This document shows positions 35,593 to 44,140 of a stretch of DNA of 64,000 bases, one piece after another. Positions within the stretch are counted from its first letter, which is position 1. The number at the start of each line of letters is the position of its first letter. The stretch is from JAPPHA01 sp963664045 (GTDB lineage: Bacteria; Pseudomonadota; Alphaproteobacteria; Rhodobacterales; Rhodobacteraceae): positions 799,394 to 863,393 of the forward strand of contig CAXXGT010000009.1 in NCBI GenBank assembly GCA_963664045.2, written 5' to 3'. The translations under genes and the position numbers were made by a program. The notes below the pieces were generated by a model. It was not told the origin of the DNA, did not search any database, and was given only the letters and a program-made list of their open reading frames with translations.

Positions 35593-36260
35593 CAGTCGAG
35601 AGGAAGACGGCGAGAATGACCAGGATTCCGAGAACCGCTGACTGGATGTAGCTCGGCAAGCCGATCACGACCATTCCGTTATTAATCACGTTGACGATCA
35701 GGACTCCGACCAGGGTGTTCCAGACTCCCCCGATTCCGCCCTAAAGCGCGGTCCCGCCAACGACAACTGCGGCGATCGAGATGAACATGAAATTGGCGCC
35801 GGTGACCGTTTCGGCGATCCCGATCCTTCCGACGGCCAGCAGGGCGCCAACGGTATAGAACACACCTGCAAGCGTAAACCCGAGAATCCTGACCCGGGAT
35901 ACGTTGAGGCCGCTGGCCTGTGCCAGTTCCTCGCCGCCCCCGACCGCGTAGAAGTTCCGCCCCGACGTGGTCTTGCTCTGGATGAACCAGGCGAGGACCA
36001 GGAAAAGACCGGCCACATAGACCATGATCGGGAAATTGAACCAACGGACGGTCAGGAGTGAGCGGAACAGCTCGTCCTCGACGCGTATCCGATCACCTCC
36101 TGTCACCGGCAGCGCGAATCCGGTTCCCACGAAGCCCATGGCGAGCGAGGCCATGAACGACGGAATCCTCAGCTTGACGTGTCAGCTTGACGTGGATGAC
36201 GCCGTTAATCAGCCCGACGAGGGCCCGACAAGAAGCGCCAGGGGAAATGCGAGCCAGGCC
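35564..36260 (-). pseudogene. ribose/xylose-type ABC permease, remnant 2
   Basis: Homology starts MAWLAFPLALLVG near 36260, where the DUF993 gene on the other strand begins, so the N-terminus is lost. A one-base shift follows near 36225 (ALLVGPSSG versus ALVGLINGVIHVKL), then a 13-bp tandem duplication at 36169-36194 causes another shift. After that FMASLAMGFVGTGFALPVTGG and LAWFIQSKTTSGRNFYAVGGGEELAQASGLNV are intact up to an in-frame TAG at 35741-35743 within VGGTAL/GGIGGVWNTLVGVLIVN. Three lesions and a truncation make loss of function certain. Confidence 0.85.
36169..36194. repeat. 13-bp perfect tandem duplication inside permease remnant 2
   Basis: TCAGCTTGACGTG is present at 36169-36181 and again at 36182-36194. 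Removing one copy restores the frame across GVIHVKLRIPSFMASLAMG. It is the same type of lesion as the 17-bp duplication in the GMC gene. Confidence 0.9.
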
Positions 36261-37367
36261 ATGCTCACGGGAACGCCCCTCGAGCCGGTTCGTTTGACAT
36301 CCGATTCCGTCAGAACGGTTTTCGCCGCTGCACATGTTGTCGCGGATCCCTTTTCGGAGACGGAACCGTCCGGGCCGGCCGTCATCGACTGGGTGGCAAC
36401 GCTCGCATTCAGGCGGCATCTTGCCGACCTGGGACTCGGGATCGCGGAGGCCATGGACACTGCTCAAAGGGCATGGGCCTGGATTGGGACGGCGCATTCG
36501 AGCTTATCTTCCGGAGACACGGAAAGAGCTTCCGGATGCACTGGTGTTCAACGGAGCCGGGACAGACCACCTGGAGGCCGGTGCGGCCCGAACGCTCGAT
36601 GATATCGTACGCGCCTACATGCTTCAGATCGAGGCCATCCAGAGGATTGGTGGCCGGATCATCTTGATGGCCAGCCGTGATCTGTGCAGAATTGCCAGCG
36701 GACCGGAAGATTACGAACACGTTCATGATCGTGTCCTTTCCGCCTGTGACCGGCCGGTGATCCTTCATTGGCTCGGTGAAATGTTCGATCCCCAGTTGAG
36801 GGGATACTGGGGGTCCGAGAGCTTTGAAGCAGCGCTGGACTGCGCGCTGGGGATCATCGACACGAACAGGATGCGGGTGGACGGGATCAAGATTTCCCTT
36901 CTCGACAAGAACAGGGAAATCATCATGCGGCGAAGGCTGCCGTTGTCCGTCCGGATGTACACGGGCGACGACTTCAACTACCCCGAGCTGATTGCGGGCG
37001 ACGATCACGGATATTCCCATGCACTCCCGGCGCATTCGATCCGCTTGCGCCCGCTGCGGCAAAGGCGGTGAGCCGGCTGACATCCGAATACCTCGACGGG
37101 TTCCACCAGGTTCTTGATCCGATGCTTCCCCCGTCCCGGTTGATCTTTCGGACGCCGACCAGGTTCTACAAGACCGGGGTTGTCTTCCTCGCCTGGTTGA
37201 ACGGATTCCAGGACCATTTCATCATGTCAGGAGGCGGTCAGTCGACGCGCCCCCTGCCATATTTTTCCGACATTTTCAGACTGGCGGATGCATGCGGGCT
37301 CTTGAGCGATCCGGAACTGGCAACAAGGAGAATGGACAAGCTGCTCGCACTTTACGGCTGCCCGTGA
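36261..37367 (+). pseudogene. DUF993 family protein (aldolase-like barrel), frameshifted
   Basis: ATG 36261 begins MLTGTPLEPVRLTSDSVRTVFAAAHVVADPF and reads to AEAMDTAQR. The sequence then passes through a second frame (GLDWDGAFELI) into a third (VFNGAGTDHLEAGAARTLDDIV ... GGRIILMASRDL ... PVILHWLGEMFDPQLRGYW ... DGIKISLLDKNREI ... VRMYTGDDFNYPELIAGDDHGYSHA). A last shift near 37025 leads to FDPLAPAAAKAVSRLTSEYLDGF and YKTGVVFLAWLNGFQDHF. At least three frameshifts break it. DUF993 proteins resemble dihydrodipicolinate synthase/aldolases and occur with sugar operons. Its TGA overlaps the start of the intact epimerase gene. Confidence 0.82.
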
Positions 37368-38212
37368 TGCGGGACTTCTCGCGCGACATATCCGCTCTCG
37401 CCCTGAATACGGCGACGCTCGGACACAACCTTGACGGTCATGGCGCGGGATGGCCGCCCGAACGGATCATCGACGCCTGCGCGAGGCGAGGGTTCGGCGG
37501 CATCGTCTTCTGGAGTCGGGAAATCGGCTCACGATCACGCGAAATCGGCGAACGTGTGCGTGCCGCCGGAATGGCCGTGGCGGGACTGTGCCGCACGCCA
37601 TCCCTGATCGGGCCCGATGCCGGGTCCGACGACGAAGTCCGGGCGGCGATCGACATGGCGGCGAGCCTTGAAGCCAGGGTCCTGACCGTTGTCACGGGCG
37701 GCACCGAGCCGGGATCGAAGGGTTTGCGGGACAGCCAGATGCGGCTCGCAGACAAGGTCGCTGCGGCAGCCGAATACGCCGGGACGATGGATGTCCACCT
37801 GGCGCTGGAACCGTTGAACCCGATGTTCGGCGGCAGCCGCACTGTTCTGATGACATGCCTCGATGCAGTTCATGTTTGCGAAGCGGTCAACGCACCCAAT
37901 CTCGGCATTGCGGTCGACGTTTATCATGTCTGTTGGGACAGCTTGCTGGACAGTTCGCTCACCCGCGCCGGACGTGAACGGATCCTCGGATTCCACTTGT
38001 GCGACTGGCTTGCGAACACGCGGCACATGTTGCTTGATCGAGGCATGATGGGAGATGGCGTCGCTGACCTGAAGTCACTGCGGAAGAGCGTGGAAGACGC
38101 CGGATACAGCGGCTACTGCGAGGTCGAGGTTTTTTCTGCGAACGATTGGTGGCAACGCGATCCCGACGAAGTGCTGGATGTCGTCGTCAAGCGTTTCCGG
38201 ACGGTCTGCTGA
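37367..38212 (+). CDS. sugar phosphate isomerase/epimerase (xylose isomerase-like TIM barrel)
   Basis: A 281-residue barrel protein with conserved metal and substrate positions: LALEPLNPMFGG (Glu), LGIAVDVYHVCWDS (Asp, His), ILGFHLCDWLANTRHML (His) and YCEVEVFSANDWW (Glu). ATG 37367 overlaps the DUF993 stop (TGATG), showing that the two once formed a coupled pair. The frame is intact, although upstream partners are broken. The IS copy B lies 54 bases downstream. The substrate is probably a keto-sugar or sugar-acid intermediate; only the family is supported. Confidence 0.85.
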   Translation: MRDFSRDISALALNTATLGHNLDGHGAGWPPERIIDACARRGFGGIVFWSREIGSRSREIGERVRAAGMAVAGLCRTPSLIGPDAGSDDEVRAAIDMAASLEARVLTVVTGGTEPGSKGLRDSQMRLADKVAAAAEYAGTMDVHLALEPLNPMFGGSRTVLMTCLDAVHVCEAVNAPNLGIAVDVYHVCWDSLLDSSLTRAGRERILGFHLCDWLANTRHMLLDRGMMGDGVADLKSLRKSVEDAGYSGYCEVEVFSANDWWQRDPDEVLDVVVKRFRTVC

Positions 38213-38254
38213 GACAGCCCGTTAGGCGGATGGCTGCCATGTGGTTTCGGAATT

Positions 38255-38267
38255 CCCCCCCCCCCCC
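38255..38267. repeat. 13-base C run at the left junction of copy B
   Basis: The run ends in the element's first base (CAATGGCAT...), so 12 C belong to the flank. A 14-C run flanks the right end, so the pair may be the target duplication. Confidence 0.8.
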
Positions 38268-40691
38268 AATGGCATACGGATAGACCTGGATCTTCGGCGA
38301 ATTTTTCCTCGGCCGGTAACATTCTGATTTGACGGCGGAAATTCACCAGGAAAAGTTTTTCTCCAGAGGGGTTGTCTTCCTTTCGCGAATATGCATGCTG
38401 TGCTTGTCATCATGGAGCACATGCGATGGATCCGCGAATCACCGCCCTGCACTCGACCACCTTCTCCGGCCGCCGGCTGACCAGGCGCCAGATCGCCGAA
38501 GTCCGGGAGACGGTTGACCTGTTGCCGAACGAGAGCCGCAAGGAGCTCTGCCGGATCATCTGCGAGCATCTCGACTGGGTGACGGCGAAAGGCGACGACA
38601 AGGTGGGAGCCTGCATGGGGATGCTGGAGCATCTCGAGCGGCACGGCATCCTGCGTCTGCCGGAGAAGCGGCAGAACATGGTCCGGGCGAACAGCAACAA
38701 GCCGGTCTGGGGTTCGGCATCGGACCCCGCGCCGCCGGTTTCGGCGCCGCTCAAGGAGTTGCAACCCCTGGGCCTCGAGGTGGTCACGGACACCGAGGGG
38801 CGCCAGTTGTGGAACGCCTTCGTCGACCGTCACCACTATCTCGGCTACCGCCGCCCCTTCGGGGCGCACATCCGCTACTTCCTGACGGACCGCCGGGGCC
38901 GCAGGCTGGGCTGCCTGCTGTTCGATGCGTCGGCCAGGTCGCTGCCGTGCCGGGAACGCTGGATCGGATGGAGCGACCGGACCAGGGACCGCAACCGGCA
39001 CCTCGTGGTGACCAATTCGCGCTGGCTTGTGTTTCCCTGGGTGAACTCGAAGAACCTTGCCTCCTGTGGTCTGTCCCTGGCGATGCGGCGCCTTGGCGAC
39101 GACTGGCAGAGCCTTCATGGCTACAGGCCGGTCCTGTGCGAGACCTTCGTCGAGGAGGATCGCTTCAGGGCCACGTGCTACCGTGCCGCCAACTGGGAAC
39201 GCATCGGCGCGACCGGTGGCGACAAGGGCAAGTCCATCAAGGGTGTCTACGTTCTGCCGCTGTGCGCGGACAGCAAGGAAATCCTGCGCGGCGACCGCGA
39301 TGCGGCACGGCCCGCGAAACCGCCGAGCCGGACCGAACGCGGGCGCTCTGGTGGCAGCGACCGCCGTTTCACCCGGCAGTGGGAGACCCTTGTCGCCGCC
39401 GCCACCGCCGTGGCGGAGTGCGAGGATGCCCGCTGGCAGAAACGCCGCCGCGTGTTCTCCACCCTGTTGATCATGCTGTTCGTCTTCCGTCTGGTCGTCG
39501 CACCGCGCCGGCAGGGCTACCGTGCGACGCTGTGCGAACTGTGGGAACAATGCCAGCAGTCCGACATCGCCCTGCCCCAGGACGAACCGCCGGCGGCGTC
39601 CTCGGCCAGCGAGGCGCGCGAGAAACTCGACGAAGCCGCCTTCAAGACCCTGCACAGGGAAATCCTCGCCCACAGTCCCGACGACCCCCTGTGGAAGGGA
39701 CACCGCATCTTCGCCGTCGACGGATCGAAGATCACCCTGCCGCGGGACCTGCTGCGCTCGGGTTACCGCACCCCGAACGACAATGCCCACTACCCCCAGG
39801 GCATGATCAGCACCCTCTACCGGCTGCACAGCCGCATGCCCGTAGACTTCGGCCTCTTCAGCCACGAGAACGAGCGCACGGCCGCCCTCACCCATCTCGA
39901 CCATGCCGCAAAAGGCGATGTCATCGTCTACGACCGGGGATACTGGTCCTTCGAGATGGCCCTGCTCCACAACCTGCGCAGGCTGAACTTCGTCTTCCGC
40001 CTCCAGGGCAATGCCAACCCCGTCTTCGACGCCTTCATCGCTTCGGAACAGAGCGATCGCGTCATCACCCTCAAGGCGCCCGGGGACGCGACCGAACTGC
40101 GCGGCCGCAGCCTGCGCATCCGCCTGGTCAAATACACCGCCGCCGATACCGAATACTGTCTCGCAACATCCCTGCACGACAGCCGCTACACCGTTCAGGC
40201 ACTCTCGGACCTCTACCACGGGCGCTGGCAGGTCGAGGAGGGATACAAGACCGGAAAGGATGTGATCGAGAGCTTCCACGCGAAGTCCGAACGCGGCGTG
40301 CGCCAGGAACTCTATGCCGCCTTCACCCTGATCACCCTCGCACGCATGTTCGCCAACCGCTGCGACCATGACATCAACCACGATGCCAACGATGACCTGC
40401 CGGCCATGCGCACCAACTTCAGGAACGGGATGAGACTGCTGGGGCGCGAGATCGAGACCATGTTCCTCAGGCAGAGCCAGATGGTCGCCCAATCCGTCAA
40501 GCGGATCATGATCGGCCTCTCCCGATGCATCCAGCGCGAGAGGCCGGGGCGAAGCTACAACCGGGAATCACGCCAACCACGGAGCAAGTGGCAGAACCGA
40601 AGACCAGCCTGACAGAACCACACCACCATCAAGCCCCCGGCTTCCGGAAAAACACCCGAAGCACAGGGGCTTCCTTATCCGAATGCCATTG
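38267..40691 (+). mobile_element. insertion sequence with DruA(DUF4338)-IS4 fusion transposase, copy B (complete)
   Basis: The ends are CAATGGCATACGGATAG at 38267 and the inverse of CAATGGCATTCGGATAA at 40675-40691, giving about 17-bp inverted repeats with few mismatches. The first nine bases are shared with copy A. The 2425-bp element has one gene filling most of it. Both outer junctions are C runs of 12 and 14, as expected if it inserted in a poly-C tract with a long target duplication. The gene is intact, so this copy may be mobile. Confidence 0.88.
38426..40612 (+). CDS. DruA-like (DUF4338) domain fused to IS4-family DDE transposase, 728 aa
   Basis: Residues 1-90 are a helical lead (RRLTRRQIAEVRETVDLLPNESRKELCRIICEHLDW). 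Residues about 110-290 are the DUF4338 domain: VDRHHYLGYRRPFGAHIRYFLTD, RERWIGWSDR, NSRWLVFPWVNSKNLASCGLSLAMRRLGDDW, VLCETFVEEDRFRATCYRAANWERIGATGG, and KGVYVLPL at its end. From about 330 the IS4 transposase follows, with Asp near 431 (IFAVDGSKITL), Asp near 502 (VIVYDRGYWSFEM) and Glu near 602 (YHGRWQVEEGYKTGK). It is unbroken. DUF4338 is the domain of Druantia DruA; here it is covalently part of a transposase. A GGAG site supports ATG 38426. Confidence 0.9.
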   Translation: MDPRITALHSTTFSGRRLTRRQIAEVRETVDLLPNESRKELCRIICEHLDWVTAKGDDKVGACMGMLEHLERHGILRLPEKRQNMVRANSNKPVWGSASDPAPPVSAPLKELQPLGLEVVTDTEGRQLWNAFVDRHHYLGYRRPFGAHIRYFLTDRRGRRLGCLLFDASARSLPCRERWIGWSDRTRDRNRHLVVTNSRWLVFPWVNSKNLASCGLSLAMRRLGDDWQSLHGYRPVLCETFVEEDRFRATCYRAANWERIGATGGDKGKSIKGVYVLPLCADSKEILRGDRDAARPAKPPSRTERGRSGGSDRRFTRQWETLVAAATAVAECEDARWQKRRRVFSTLLIMLFVFRLVVAPRRQGYRATLCELWEQCQQSDIALPQDEPPAASSASEAREKLDEAAFKTLHREILAHSPDDPLWKGHRIFAVDGSKITLPRDLLRSGYRTPNDNAHYPQGMISTLYRLHSRMPVDFGLFSHENERTAALTHLDHAAKGDVIVYDRGYWSFEMALLHNLRRLNFVFRLQGNANPVFDAFIASEQSDRVITLKAPGDATELRGRSLRIRLVKYTAADTEYCLATSLHDSRYTVQALSDLYHGRWQVEEGYKTGKDVIESFHAKSERGVRQELYAAFTLITLARMFANRCDHDINHDANDDLPAMRTNFRNGMRLLGREIETMFLRQSQMVAQSVKRIMIGLSRCIQRERPGRSYNRESRQPRSKWQNRRPA

Positions 40692-40705
40692 CCCCCCCCC
40701 CCCCC
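40692..40705. repeat. 14-base C run at the right junction of copy B
   Basis: The run begins directly after the element's last base (ATGCCATTG) and continues into host sequence TTTGTCCCC. With the 12-C run on the left it is best read as a duplicated poly-C target, unless the assembly collapsed or expanded it. Confidence 0.8.
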
Positions 40706-40932
40706 TTTGTCCCCTATCCCTGAGTCCGATTCCCGCCCAGACGGGGTGAAGCAGGCGTTTGCGGACCGACCCGGTACGTGATCAAGGGCAAGGGCGGAGC
40801 GCAATTGTGCCGGTTTGTCTTGGCGAGACGCGAAACAGTATGATTGCGGAACGAACTTCTGTATTCGGGGAGCACCGGCAATTCGGGAGGAGCGGGTCAA
40901 TTGACCACAATCCAGGGGGGAATACGGCGACA

Positions 40933-41349
40933 ATGACCGTTCACGAACGACTACGTCCATTCAATACGCGGGATACCTATCCAGAGCAGCGTCTCGACAA
41001 CGATCTCTGCCAGGCAGTCAAGGCGCAGGGGACGATCGTCTTTGTCAGGGGGCAGGTCTCGCAGGACCTGGAAACGAGGGAATCACTTCACTCGGGTGAT
41101 CCGGGGCGGCAAGCCGGATTGGCAATGAGCAATATCAGGATGCTGCTCGAAGAAGCCGGCGGATCAATGGAACACCTGTGCCGGATCGTCATTTACCTGA
41201 CGGACATCCGCCACAGAGAAGCAGTCTACCAGGAAATCGGCAAATGGCTGAAAGGGATTCATCCCTGTTCAACCGGTATCGTCGTCTCCGCGCTCGCGCG
41301 CCCTGAATGGCTGGTCGAGGTCGAGGCGACGGCGGTCATTCCGGACTGA
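40933..41349 (+). CDS. RidA/YjgF family protein
   Basis: A 138-residue single-domain protein. VRGQVSQDLETRESLHSGDPGRQAGLAMSNIRMLLEEAGGSMEHLCRIVIYLTDIRHREAVYQEIGKWL follows the family pattern, and the Arg needed for enamine/imine hydrolysis fits VVSALARPEWLVEVEATAV. RidA relatives hydrolyse reactive 2-aminoacrylate or act in specialised amine and pyrimidine catabolism. I start at ATG 40933, where homology begins. The DUF1028 gene downstream is a frequent partner of such proteins. Confidence 0.85.
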   Translation: MTVHERLRPFNTRDTYPEQRLDNDLCQAVKAQGTIVFVRGQVSQDLETRESLHSGDPGRQAGLAMSNIRMLLEEAGGSMEHLCRIVIYLTDIRHREAVYQEIGKWLKGIHPCSTGIVVSALARPEWLVEVEATAVIPD

Positions 41350-41589
41350 TACCAGGATATCTTTCAAGGGCGGCGCGACATGGACGGGAATGGCAGGGCG
41401 CGGAAACCTTCGACGCCGGACCGGATCGGCTCTTTCGGCCGAGGCCCGATGTGCGTCGCCGGGTTGGCCGGAGTTCATACTCCCTCCGGGGGCTGGTACG
41501 GACAAGCTATCGGGCCGCGCCGATCTGACTTGAACGAGGAGCTGCCGGCCTCCTGGCGGCGGCGCAAACGAATTCAGTGAGGAGCCGAG

Positions 41590-42267
41590 ATGACGTTTTC
41601 CCTGGTTGGCAAATGCGAGCGGACCGGAATGCTCGGTGCGGTCGTGACGACATCCTCAATATGCGTCGGCGCGCGCTGCCCCCACGCACGGCCGCGTACC
41701 GGTGCGGTCATGTCTCAGAACATAACCGATCCCGGCCTCGGGACCGCTGTTCTGGATGCGCTCAAACGGGGAATGAACGCCACCGAGGCCCTGGCCGAAG
41801 TTGTCGGTGCTTCCGAAAACACCGAGTACCGCCAACTGACGGTCGTCGCAGCCGACGGCTCGACCGCCCACTTCACGGGATCCCGGATCCTGGGAACCAA
41901 TGCGGTCAGCAGCGGGAGCAATTGCGTCGCTGCCGGGAACCTGCTCGCGAGTGCCCAGGTTCCCGGCGCCATGGTCACTGCCTTTGCGGGCAATTCTCGT
42001 GCGCATCTCGCCGAGAGATTGCTGACTTCACTGGAAGCCGGTATTGCTGCTGGAGGAGAAGAGGGGCCGGTTCACTCCGCCGCGCTGCTTGCCGTCGACA
42101 GGACAACGTTCCCTCTTGTCGACCTCAGGGTTGATTGGGACGACCGTGATCCGGTCGGTATGCTGAGACGGTTGTGGAGTGCCTACGAACCGCAAATGGA
42201 CGACTATCTGAGGCGAGCGCTTGATCCGGAATCGGCGCCGAGCTACGGCGTTGCCGGGGACCCATGA
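41590..42267 (+). CDS. DUF1028 family protein (Ntn-hydrolase-like)
   Basis: A 225-residue protein beginning TFSLVGKCERTGMLGAVVTTSSICVGARCPHARPRTGAVMSQNITDPGLG, the DUF1028 N-terminal pattern in which residues after Met can form an Ntn-hydrolase-type active site. AAGNLLASAQVPGAMVTAF and VDLRVDWDDRDPVGMLRRLW are also typical. Function is unknown; members often sit with RidA proteins and amidases, suggesting a role in degrading nitrogen compounds. A GAGGAGCCGAG site precedes the ATG. It lies 240 bp after the RidA-family gene on the same strand. Confidence 0.85.
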   Translation: MTFSLVGKCERTGMLGAVVTTSSICVGARCPHARPRTGAVMSQNITDPGLGTAVLDALKRGMNATEALAEVVGASENTEYRQLTVVAADGSTAHFTGSRILGTNAVSSGSNCVAAGNLLASAQVPGAMVTAFAGNSRAHLAERLLTSLEAGIAAGGEEGPVHSAALLAVDRTTFPLVDLRVDWDDRDPVGMLRRLWSAYEPQMDDYLRRALDPESAPSYGVAGDP

Positions 42268-42520
42268 CGGACATGGAAGCCAGGGACTCACGAACCGCGA
42301 TGCTGGCATTCTGTCGACGGTTATCGTTGATTTGCTGTGTAACTTTTCCAACGGTTGGACGGACGAGGTAGTTAGCCGGATCCGGCCGGGATCAGCTTTT
42401 TTCGGAATGTGACGCATTTGCGGCGACTTGGGCAGTGAGGGCTTCCCCGCATTCATGGCCCTGTGCCGGAGTGCGCTCGCGGGTGCGTTTCGGTTATGTT
42501 GGCCGCTGCGACAGCCGTGA

Positions 42521-43774
42521 TCAGGATGCCGCTGGTTGTGCCTCGCCCCTGGTCATGAAGCCGTGCTTTCGCAGCATTTTGAACCAGCGCGGCGCGTTGC
42601 GCATGACCATCAGTGCCTCGTAGTCGGTTTCGCGATCCCGATAGAATTCCCCTGTCGTGAGCATGTGGTAGATGACGCGCAACAGCTTGTGCGCGGTGGC
42701 GACGGTGGCCCGCTTGTAGCCACGGCGCACGGTGAGCGCCTTGTGATATCCCTTGAACTGACAGTGGTTGCTTCGGGCGGCGGCCTGTGCGCACTCGATG
42801 AGGAGGGTGCGCAGCGCCTGATTGCCCCTGCGGACGCGTCCCGAGCGTCGTTTTCCGGCGCTCTCGTTGTTGCCGGGAGCGAGCCCGGCCCAGGCGGCGC
42901 AGTGACGTTCCGACGGGAAGACGGAGATGTCGGGGCCGAGCTCGATGATGATTGCCGATGCGGCGCGATGGTCGATGCCGGGTATGGTGGTCAGCAACCT
43001 GATGGCCACCTGGTGTTCGGTGAGGCCCCTGTCGATGACGGCGTCGTATTCGGCGAGCCGCTCACCGGCCTGGTCGAAGAGGCGGACCTGGTCACGCAAC
43101 AGGAACCGATCGGCCTCTGAAAGCTTGTTTTCGAGGGCATCGTTGAGTGTCGCGAGATGCCTGCGGACATGGCCGGAGAGCGCGGCCATGATCTCGGCGC
43201 GTTCCTTGCCCGCAACCAGCCCGTCGAGGATGCGCCGTCCGTTGACCCCGAAGAGGTCGGAGAGGACGCCGCCGACACGGATGCCGGCGCTGTCGACGAT
43301 CTTGTGAACGCGGTTGCGCGTCCGGGTCCGCTCGGCGACGATCTTCCTGCGCGCCCGTGCGACCCGGCGCAACGCGCGGAACGCTTTCGGCGGCACCAGG
43401 CTCGGATTGCAGAGGCCGAACTGGCAGACCCGGGCCAGCCAGACGCTGTCGGCAATGTCGGTCTTGCGCCCCTTGATCTGCTTGACGTGCTGGGCATGGA
43501 GCAGCAGGGGTGTGATGCCGGCCTCGGCGACGGTGTCGAAAACCGTCTCCCAGTAGACGCCCGTGCCTTCCATCGCCGCCGCCGTCACACCGTGCGCGCG
43601 GAGCCAGTCGGCAAGGGCGGCAAGCCCGCACGGAAGGGCGCTGAACTCCTTGTTGTGGATCTGCGCATCCGCATTTGCCCGGGCAATCCGCACCGTCGCC
43701 GTGACCTGCATCTTGTGCACGTCAATGCCGGCGGCGCACGGGTGGATGACATGGAGCGTGTCTGTCGCTATCAT
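42521..43774 (-). CDS. IS110-family transposase (DEDD recombinase)
   Basis: The 417-residue protein shows the RuvC-like DEDD catalytic domain: Asp18 in AAGIDVHKMQVTATV, Glu in AAMEGTGVYWETVFD and GRKTDIADSVWLARV. It also has the C-terminal transposase_20 domain with LTTIPGIDHRAASAIIIELG and the serine region GNNESAGKRRSGRVRRGNQALR. Both catalytic parts are intact. ATG 43774 follows AGGAGG. IS110 recombinases are guided by a bridge RNA encoded in non-coding DNA of the same element, usually next to the gene. No terminal inverted repeats are evident, as usual for the family. Confidence 0.92.
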   Translation of the reverse strand: MIATDTLHVIHPCAAGIDVHKMQVTATVRIARANADAQIHNKEFSALPCGLAALADWLRAHGVTAAAMEGTGVYWETVFDTVAEAGITPLLLHAQHVKQIKGRKTDIADSVWLARVCQFGLCNPSLVPPKAFRALRRVARARRKIVAERTRTRNRVHKIVDSAGIRVGGVLSDLFGVNGRRILDGLVAGKERAEIMAALSGHVRRHLATLNDALENKLSEADRFLLRDQVRLFDQAGERLAEYDAVIDRGLTEHQVAIRLLTTIPGIDHRAASAIIIELGPDISVFPSERHCAAWAGLAPGNNESAGKRRSGRVRRGNQALRTLLIECAQAAARSNHCQFKGYHKALTVRRGYKRATVATAHKLLRVIYHMLTTGEFYRDRETDYEALMVMRNAPRWFKMLRKHGFMTRGEAQPAAS

Positions 43775-44098
43775 GGAACTTCCTCCTTCGGGTGGAACAT
43801 ACGCGGAAGTGGGCGGGTCAACGGAACAGCTGACTCGCAGATCCTGTGTGGACTGCGGTGCATTTTGCTGTGCGTTCTCGGATTGACCGGATACATGGCG
43901 GGGTGCGAAGCCGTTGACCTGGGACAGTTTGGAAACGGGCTCATAAGGCCGCACAAAAAAAGCGTCCTCATGCCCACTTCCGCACCCGATCAATTGTCAC
44001 AACCGGCGGAACAGGGAAAGCCCAGCCTCACAACCGGTCCCGGAACCGGCAGGCGGAACCAGCGGTAAAGCCGTCACTCAGTTACATGCCAAAGCGGG
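43775..44098 (-). other. non-coding region upstream of the IS110 transposase, possible bridge-RNA region
   Basis: No protein-coding gene is supported here. In the IS110 group the non-coding end preceding the recombinase encodes the bridge RNA, so that RNA, if present, should lie within this segment on the minus strand. The deoA gene begins on the other side. I could not establish the RNA fold or the element boundary by eye. Confidence 0.3.
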
Positions 44099-44140
44099 GT
44101 GAGCAAAAAAACCGATCATGACCGTTTGGAGCAGAAACCG

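Noticed and set aside
38222..40492. 756-codon minus-strand frame opposite the copy B transposase
   Set aside because: Shadow frame created by GC-rich codon bias; the plus strand carries the conserved motifs.
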